This document shows, piece by piece, positions 58,920 to 64,000 of a DNA stretch of 64,000 nt (the first letter of the stretch is position 1; each line of letters begins with the position of its first letter). The notes under the pieces were generated by a model. It ran no database searches and was not told the origin of the DNA. It was given only the letters and a program-made list of their open reading frames with translations. The DNA lies in NCBI RefSeq assembly GCF_000165425.1, contig NW_001798973.1:126555-190554 (forward strand), read 5' to 3'. A program made the translations under genes and the position numbers. The DNA is from Paramecium tetraurelia (Eukaryota > Ciliophora > Oligohymenophorea > Peniculida > Parameciidae).

Positions 58920-60643
58920 ATGGCTTTCAACCTATTGCTGCTTTTTGTATATGCTACTAAAAGCATTCAATATTACGGGGAAGATGGCAATGGTGCAACT
59001 TTATGATTTCATTTATTCAACCAATTTTCCATTAGATCCTGATCCAGGACTAGTAAGTTTTGGAAATATTTAGTACAATCAAATATTAATTTTCGTAGAT
59101 GGTTTTGTTACGAAATGGCTGCTCCTTTTAGTTTACCTATGATTCCAATGCTCTTATAAAAAGTGCAGTTCAGATACATATTTTTCTTTTCCTCATTTGG
59201 ATCTATTTTGTTCATTTTCCCCCTTTAATTTGCAACGATTTGTAAGGATTCTCAAGTGTCAATCTGCAATATCTATGTTATGTGGACTTTTACTATAGTG
59301 TTTTCATTTATTTCAGGATTTAGTAAGACTTTGCTGCTTTTTTCGATGCTGTATTATTTGTCTAATTTGGCTGGTGGTCGAGAGAAGATTATTTACTACA
59401 GTTCATTCTATTTTATGTATGTATATAGATTTTATAATTTAAAAATTAGACATCAATTTTAATGGTTGATAGGTAGTCTGATAGGAAATTTGCTGGTTCA
59501 TTTTTGCAGCAGAGGGTCATTAGTAGAAACATTAAAGCATGTTTATATTATATTGATAGTCAGTTCTTTGTTTTTATGTATGTTATTCTTAACGATTCCG
59601 GATGAAAAAAAGAAATCTAAATTTAAAAAGTTTAACAAAATAATCACCTAATTGCTCATTCAAAATGGAAAGGAGAACCAGAAGGTTTTGAGGTTGGAAC
59701 TATAAAAAATGAATTAGAAAAACCAAACTAATTAATTATACAATAAGCTGATTGATGGGGAGGCTGAGGCTGAGGCTGATGAAAAAAATAAGATTAAATA
59801 AATTATGGATTCATAGGTGTAAATGATGCAGACTTAACAGTTTTTTACAATTCAAAGTTTTTCATATGAGGAAAATAATCTACAGGACATTCTATCAGAA
59901 AAACCAAAGTCATCTGAAGATTTGAATTGGATTTATGCTAGTTAAAAGACAATATCAATTGAGGAATATGTCAAAAATAACTACTTTGGGAATTTATATC
60001 TAACCTTATCTGTTCTATGTTTAGATGGATTCTATAATTTCATAATATTGATTTTCAATGTTGGAAGTATGCTGTCCTTTTTATTGTTGTAATTGCCTAA
60101 TCTATTGACAATAAATTCAGTATTGGATCCAGAAGTCAGAGCCGCTACAATATATGAAGGATTTCTGTATGTTGGGATAGGTCAGATTTTTGGATGCTTT
60201 TATATGGGGTTGTTTGGAGACTTCTCTTAAAAAATTACGTAAGGAATTTTGTAATAAAATAGAGGACTATATTATATCCTTGGAGTATATCAGTTGGGTT
60301 GCTTTTTGGCCTGGGGAATCTACATCTTTTAAATAGACTTTTTAATATTTTCAATGTCATTCATCTTGGGATTTACTTGTTCAGCCATGATGTCAACTAC
60401 AATATCATTTTAGATAGTTTATTTTCATAAAGTATAAATTTGTATTGAAAATAGTTCATCTACTCAGTAGATTTGATGTATATAATTTTCAGTTTCTCTT
60501 TCTCCGTCACCTCCATATTATATATTATTACTAACTTTTTCGGAAAATTTAATGGTTTGATACTGCTATAGATTTCAGGGATAATGGGATTATTATCCAT
60601 TTGGAGGATACATAAAAAATTGAAGGCAAAATTGAATAAATGA
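58920..60643 (+). CDS. multi-pass MFS/UNC93-like membrane protein, 5' exons unresolved
   Basis: From about 59110 the frame is continuous: FSLPMIPMLLQKVQF, IVFSFISGFSKTLLLFSMLY and LIGSLIGNLLVHFC are helices of the N-terminal half. A charged cytoplasmic loop with the repeat GEAEAEADE follows, then a second set of helices (LYLTLSVLCLDGFYNFIILI, FLYVGIGQIFGCFYMGLFGD, LGCFLAWGIYIFQIDFLIF) and, after a 23-nt intron near 60426-60448, two last helices to TGA 60641-60643. Topology and the helix 2-4 motifs resemble the UNC93/MFSD11 branch. The first 190 bases hold a likely signal-anchor ATG at 58920, but the intron joining it is ambiguous. Confidence 0.65.
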
Positions 60644-60684
60644 CAATGACTAATTATTATACAATAACGAATGAATAGCTTTGT

Positions 60685-61490
60685 TCAATTCTTCAAGAAT
60701 GTTGTCAATGAGTCCAACCATTAGATGTACAATCTTTGTTCCTTATCCAATGAATAATGTTCAATGAATGCTCCCAACTCATCATTTATTCCAAAGGTTT
60801 TCAAATAGTCTACCAAAGCTAATTGTAATCTCTAAAAATAACAATTAATAATAACCTCATCTAAAGTGATGAAATCTGGACCTGAATAATCTTACAATCC
60901 TCTCTCAAATCTTGGAATTTTCTTGTGAGCCTCTAAGTCCTTAATCAAACTAACTAAATTAACATTAACCTAATAGATAAAATAAATATATATACTTCTC
61001 CTTATGATGTGGTACATTCATAGCATAAGATTTATCCATTGCTCTTTTACAGATAAACTGTGAAGTCAGCATAATCATTATGTGATTCTTATTATTCTTC
61101 TTCCTCTTGATTTTACTATTTGTTATTTTATTCTTCTGGTTCTTCCTCATCTGCTTCATCTGTATTGGGTTGTCTTTATTGGAATTGCACAATGACTTTA
61201 ACATCACCCACTTATTTTTCCAATGTGATTTCATGATTGCTATCACTGTCAACCAATTAGAAACCAGCCTTCTCAACAAATTGAATAGCTGTGTCATCCT
61301 CAACATAATTGGTTTTTTCGTATTTCAATTCTTTCTCTACGATTTTTACTAATTTTTATCCAGCTATTTTATTAATTGAGTGTATACTTTTATTGACCTT
61401 CTCCAATTAGGTGCAGAATGGAGCAAAAACTCTTGTAACATTCATTGGTTTGATGGTTCTTAACAATCTAAGAGGGATTTTGGAAATCAT
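60685..61490 (-). CDS. mitochondrial p32/MAM33 family protein (C1QBP homologue)
   Basis: 251 residues after introns of 26 nt (60970-60995) and 24 nt (60832-60855). A basic, Arg-containing presequence (MISKIPLRLLRTIKPMNVTR) targets the matrix. The mature part shows the family's order: a helix with LVKIVEKELKYEK, strands VEDDTAIQFVEKAGFQLVDS, DVKVIVQFQ, a Glu/Gln-rich acidic loop, ADFTVYLQKSNG, ILCYECTTSQG, then YSGPDFITLDERLQLALVDYL and a final helical LYIQWLDSLTTFLKN. p32 forms doughnut trimers and supports mitochondrial translation. The acidic loop is longer and Gln-richer than in yeast Mam33. The identification is strong. Confidence 0.92.
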
Positions 61491-62024
61491 GCTATAAATT
61501 TTTAATTGTGATAATTTATTTAATGAAAAATGTCAAATAAATTATTATTTCATTCTAAATTATTAATGAAACAATAAGCAAAATACGAAATAGTTCTTCA
61601 ATATTCAAATAATAATATTTTATATCAAAATATTTAATCTAAAAATTTACTATTTTTCCAAATATATATTTACACACGGAATATTTTATGATATACAATA
61701 TTTCTATAGTATAAGTAAAGAAACAAATATATAGGCTTATAATTAAATAAAATGGATTATATCTATTATTCCAGAAAAAGAATTTAAGAAATTTTTGTAT
61801 ATATTATAATTTAAAATACAATCCCAAATTTTTTAGATCTATGCTACCTTATATCAATTAGTATTATGACAATTACGCAAATATATATATATAGTTTTTA
61901 AGTATTATTGGTTAGAGAAATATTTAAGTAGCTTACAAATCAAGAGTTCCTTCTTTATTGTTACAATTATTAAGAGAAATCTTTAATTAGAGATAATTTG
62001 TGCTATTATAAAAATATAAACAAA
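61491..62024. other. AT-rich intergenic region
   Basis: About 530 bases between p32 (upstream side) and the 3' end of the ankyrin gene. Poly-A/T tracts only; nothing supported. Confidence 0.5.
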
Positions 62025-63235
62025 TCAAAAAAACTCTTCTTTTAATTTCTTCTCGCCCCACATATTAATAATATCCAACTATTAATTAAATTAGAATCAT
62101 TACTCTTCTGATCAAGGTTAAGATTTTACGAACTTTCTTATTGTCCTTAACCACCTCTCCTAAATCAGTTAACGAAGTAGACCAAGGATATGCTTTATTT
62201 CTTAATAGTAACTAAATGATTATTATCATTCTTACTTCAATAAGAGGAATGTTATTTTCTTATATAGCTAAATACAAGGGAGTTCTATTCATGATATCAA
62301 TAGAATCAACATCTGCGTGATACTTAATTAATAATTCTGACATTTCATACAATCCCTTTTTACTAGACCAATGCAAGGCTGACATATTAAAGAAATCAAA
62401 ATCAAAAACTAAGTATTAATTTTTATCTAGATATTAACGAACCTTTTCTAATTAATTCAACTTGACAGCATGAATGAATTCTTGCGAGTAGAGCTTTTAA
62501 TATGGCTTTTTGGAGAAGATTTATTTTTATATCATCATTTTAGTAGTGATATTCATTTCTTTTAATTTTTTTAAAGCTCTAAGTAAACATTATCTTAATT
62601 ATTTTTTAGTTCTTTTTGCAGGCTTAATTTACTCATTCAATAAATTTTCATCTCTTGTCGAATTAATAACATTTCTTGTTTTCATTACTGAAGAATTTTC
62701 GAATCGATTTTCCTGTCCTGTTGGAGACTTGATCGATAACATAGTGCTTTCATCAATATCAGTCTATTAAAATGCTCTGTCTATTCTGCTAGTTTATATT
62801 TGTATCTCAGTTTCACAGATATAATCTGATTCAAAAGGGATTTTACGATTTCGAAATTTTGAAATCTAAGGAGATTTTGAAAGTGTTGTTCTATTCATAC
62901 TTTGAGGACTAGTAACAAATTTTATTCTGAATCGAGGAGAACTGTTTGTACCCTTTTAATTCTCTAATTTGATCGGAGCAATCTTCCTTATATTATTGTC
63001 ACTTTGTGAAGCTTTCTTTTCTTTTATATACCCTTTCTATCTCTCAAGGTATTCCTTATAGGAGAACTTCACTGCTCCATCTTGAAGAATAATCATAAAA
63101 GTACTTTAATTTGCAATTACTGTCATACTCTGAACTTCCATCAATTAAGGCCTAGGTTATCTAGATATATCATTGTACTTTATACCTAAATTCTGCTTGT
63201 ATTTTGCAATAGCTTTAACCCATAGATTTCTTCAT
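62025..63235 (-). CDS. ankyrin-repeat protein, 378 aa
   Basis: ATG 63235 to TGA 62025 with introns of 25, 24 and 25 nt gives 379 codons. Residues 1-230 are basic and Ser/Thr-rich, probably disordered (KFSYKEYLERQKGY, SPQISKFRNRKIP). The C-terminal part has ankyrin repeats: LYSQEFIHAVKLNQLEKVRQ, MSALHWSSKKGLYEMSELLI and RTPLYLAIQENNIPLIELLL, with the expected two-helix spacing. Each of the two clear repeats has the T/A-L-H/Y-x-A turn. A scaffold role is likely; no enzymatic domain is seen. Confidence 0.75.
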
Positions 63236-64000
63236 TTTCAATTATATTATTTAAGGTTGGTAGTATATATTTATTATAAAATAATAAATAAGTTATAATA
63301 ATAATATTTGCTGAAATAATTATTGACATATTTTTAGATTAGATCAAAATTCCCAAATTTTACCAATAGAGAAATCACTATTTTAACAATTACTAATAGT
63401 ATGAAAAGCATTGATTTAATAATTAATGAACCAGAAACAGGTAGCAGATTGAAGCGCTTTTGAATACCTATTTAACGAAGCTTTGAAATAAGAATATCCT
63501 TGGAAAATTTTATTTTTTTTAATAATTATTTATTTTTATTTTAAGTACCATTTTAATAACTGTTATAAATCTAACATTATCATGTTTTTCATTTAAATGG
63601 CAAATCCATTTAATAGATTCCTATATAATAGATATTTAATAATAAATTATTGATGTGAAAGAGAATAATTTTAAAATGAATATTATCATTTTATTATTGA
63701 AATAAATTTTTAATTAAAATATGCTATCGAACTATAAATTGAGATTAATGATAACTTGTAGATAATTTAAATAATTATTTATTCTTTTCTTATTGTGGTA
63801 ATTTTCTGTTTCTTTAGAATTAAAGTTTATAAAGTGTTTTAGAATCTTTTGACTGAAAGAGCTTGAATTTTGGATTATCTAATGTAATCTATATTTATTT
63901 TATATGTAAAAAATTCCCTTATTATTCATTAAGGAAACTAAAAGGAATGAACCCTATTTTTTTAAGTACTGAGAATACCAAAAATATAAGCTTTTAACTA
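63236..64000. promoter_or_regulatory. upstream region of the ankyrin gene, otherwise featureless
   Basis: The last 760 bases are very AT-rich with no supported gene or RNA. The part next to 63235 must hold the ankyrin gene's promoter; no specific element is visible. Confidence 0.4.

Noticed and set aside
1-64000. Widespread in-frame TAA/TAG as evidence for pseudogenes
   Set aside because: They occur in strictly conserved proteins (RPB5, IFT20, PP2C, kinesin) at non-conserved or Gln positions, as expected for the ciliate code.
1-64000. tRNA, rRNA, CRISPR arrays or insertion sequences
   Set aside because: No cloverleaf with a GTTCGAATCC-like arm, no rRNA block, no regularly spaced repeats and no transposase were seen.

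Overview
This is a very AT-rich, gene-dense segment of a ciliate genome, most likely a somatic (macronuclear) scaffold of Paramecium. Three things in the sequence support this. TAA and TAG occur in-frame throughout conserved proteins and must be read as glutamine, leaving TGA as the only stop. Introns are tiny, mostly 19-35 nt, with GTA...TAG type borders. Intergenic gaps between many genes are only tens of bases. Standard-code ORF calling fails here; the genes below were read by hand with the ciliate code and with introns removed. For most of them the spliced length is an exact multiple of three from ATG to TGA, an independent check on the exon model. Intron coordinates and motif readings are hand-derived and no database search was possible.

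Layout. 1-6.2 kb: 3' part of a Sel1-repeat protein, small unknown genes and a NASP-type histone chaperone. 6.2-11.6 kb (minus): a two-pass membrane protein with a cytoplasmic VWA domain, then a membrane-anchored M14 carboxypeptidase. 11.8-13 kb: RNA polymerase subunit RPB5, convergent with a small PP1-docking protein. 14.6-20 kb: a mitochondrial carrier, and two F-box/leucine-rich paralogues flanking a KDEL receptor. 20-25.2 kb: a SHIPPO/ODF3-like axonemal protein, a thioredoxin-like protein with a Ser-x-x-Cys site, a twin CX9C protein and a zinc-finger/coiled-coil/WD40 protein broken by a 1-nt frameshift. 27.8-34.6 kb: a dual-specificity phosphatase, an R2R3 MYB, a RING protein, a coiled-coil protein and a second PP1-docking protein. 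37-45.3 kb: kinesin-2, a second CX9C reading frame, a box C/D snoRNA with an 18S rRNA guide, a four-pass membrane protein, a PP2C phosphatase and IFT20. 45.4-53 kb: a divergent pair of zinc-finger/coiled-coil genes (one with WD40, one without), an EF-hand protein and an MRH-domain multi-pass membrane protein. 54-63.2 kb: an MFS transporter, a zinc-finger/TPR protein, a CAMK-like kinase, a second MFS/UNC93-like transporter, mitochondrial p32/MAM33 and an ankyrin protein.

The genes form an ordinary mixed eukaryotic neighbourhood, not an operon-like system. Several serve cilia (kinesin-2, IFT20, SHIPPO), protein phosphatase signalling (PP2C, DSP, two PP1-docking proteins) and mitochondria (carrier, p32, CX9C proteins). 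The most interesting unlabelled content lies in the few long gene-free stretches: a well-supported C/D snoRNA near 40.4 kb and two possible structured RNAs near 13.8 and 18.1 kb.
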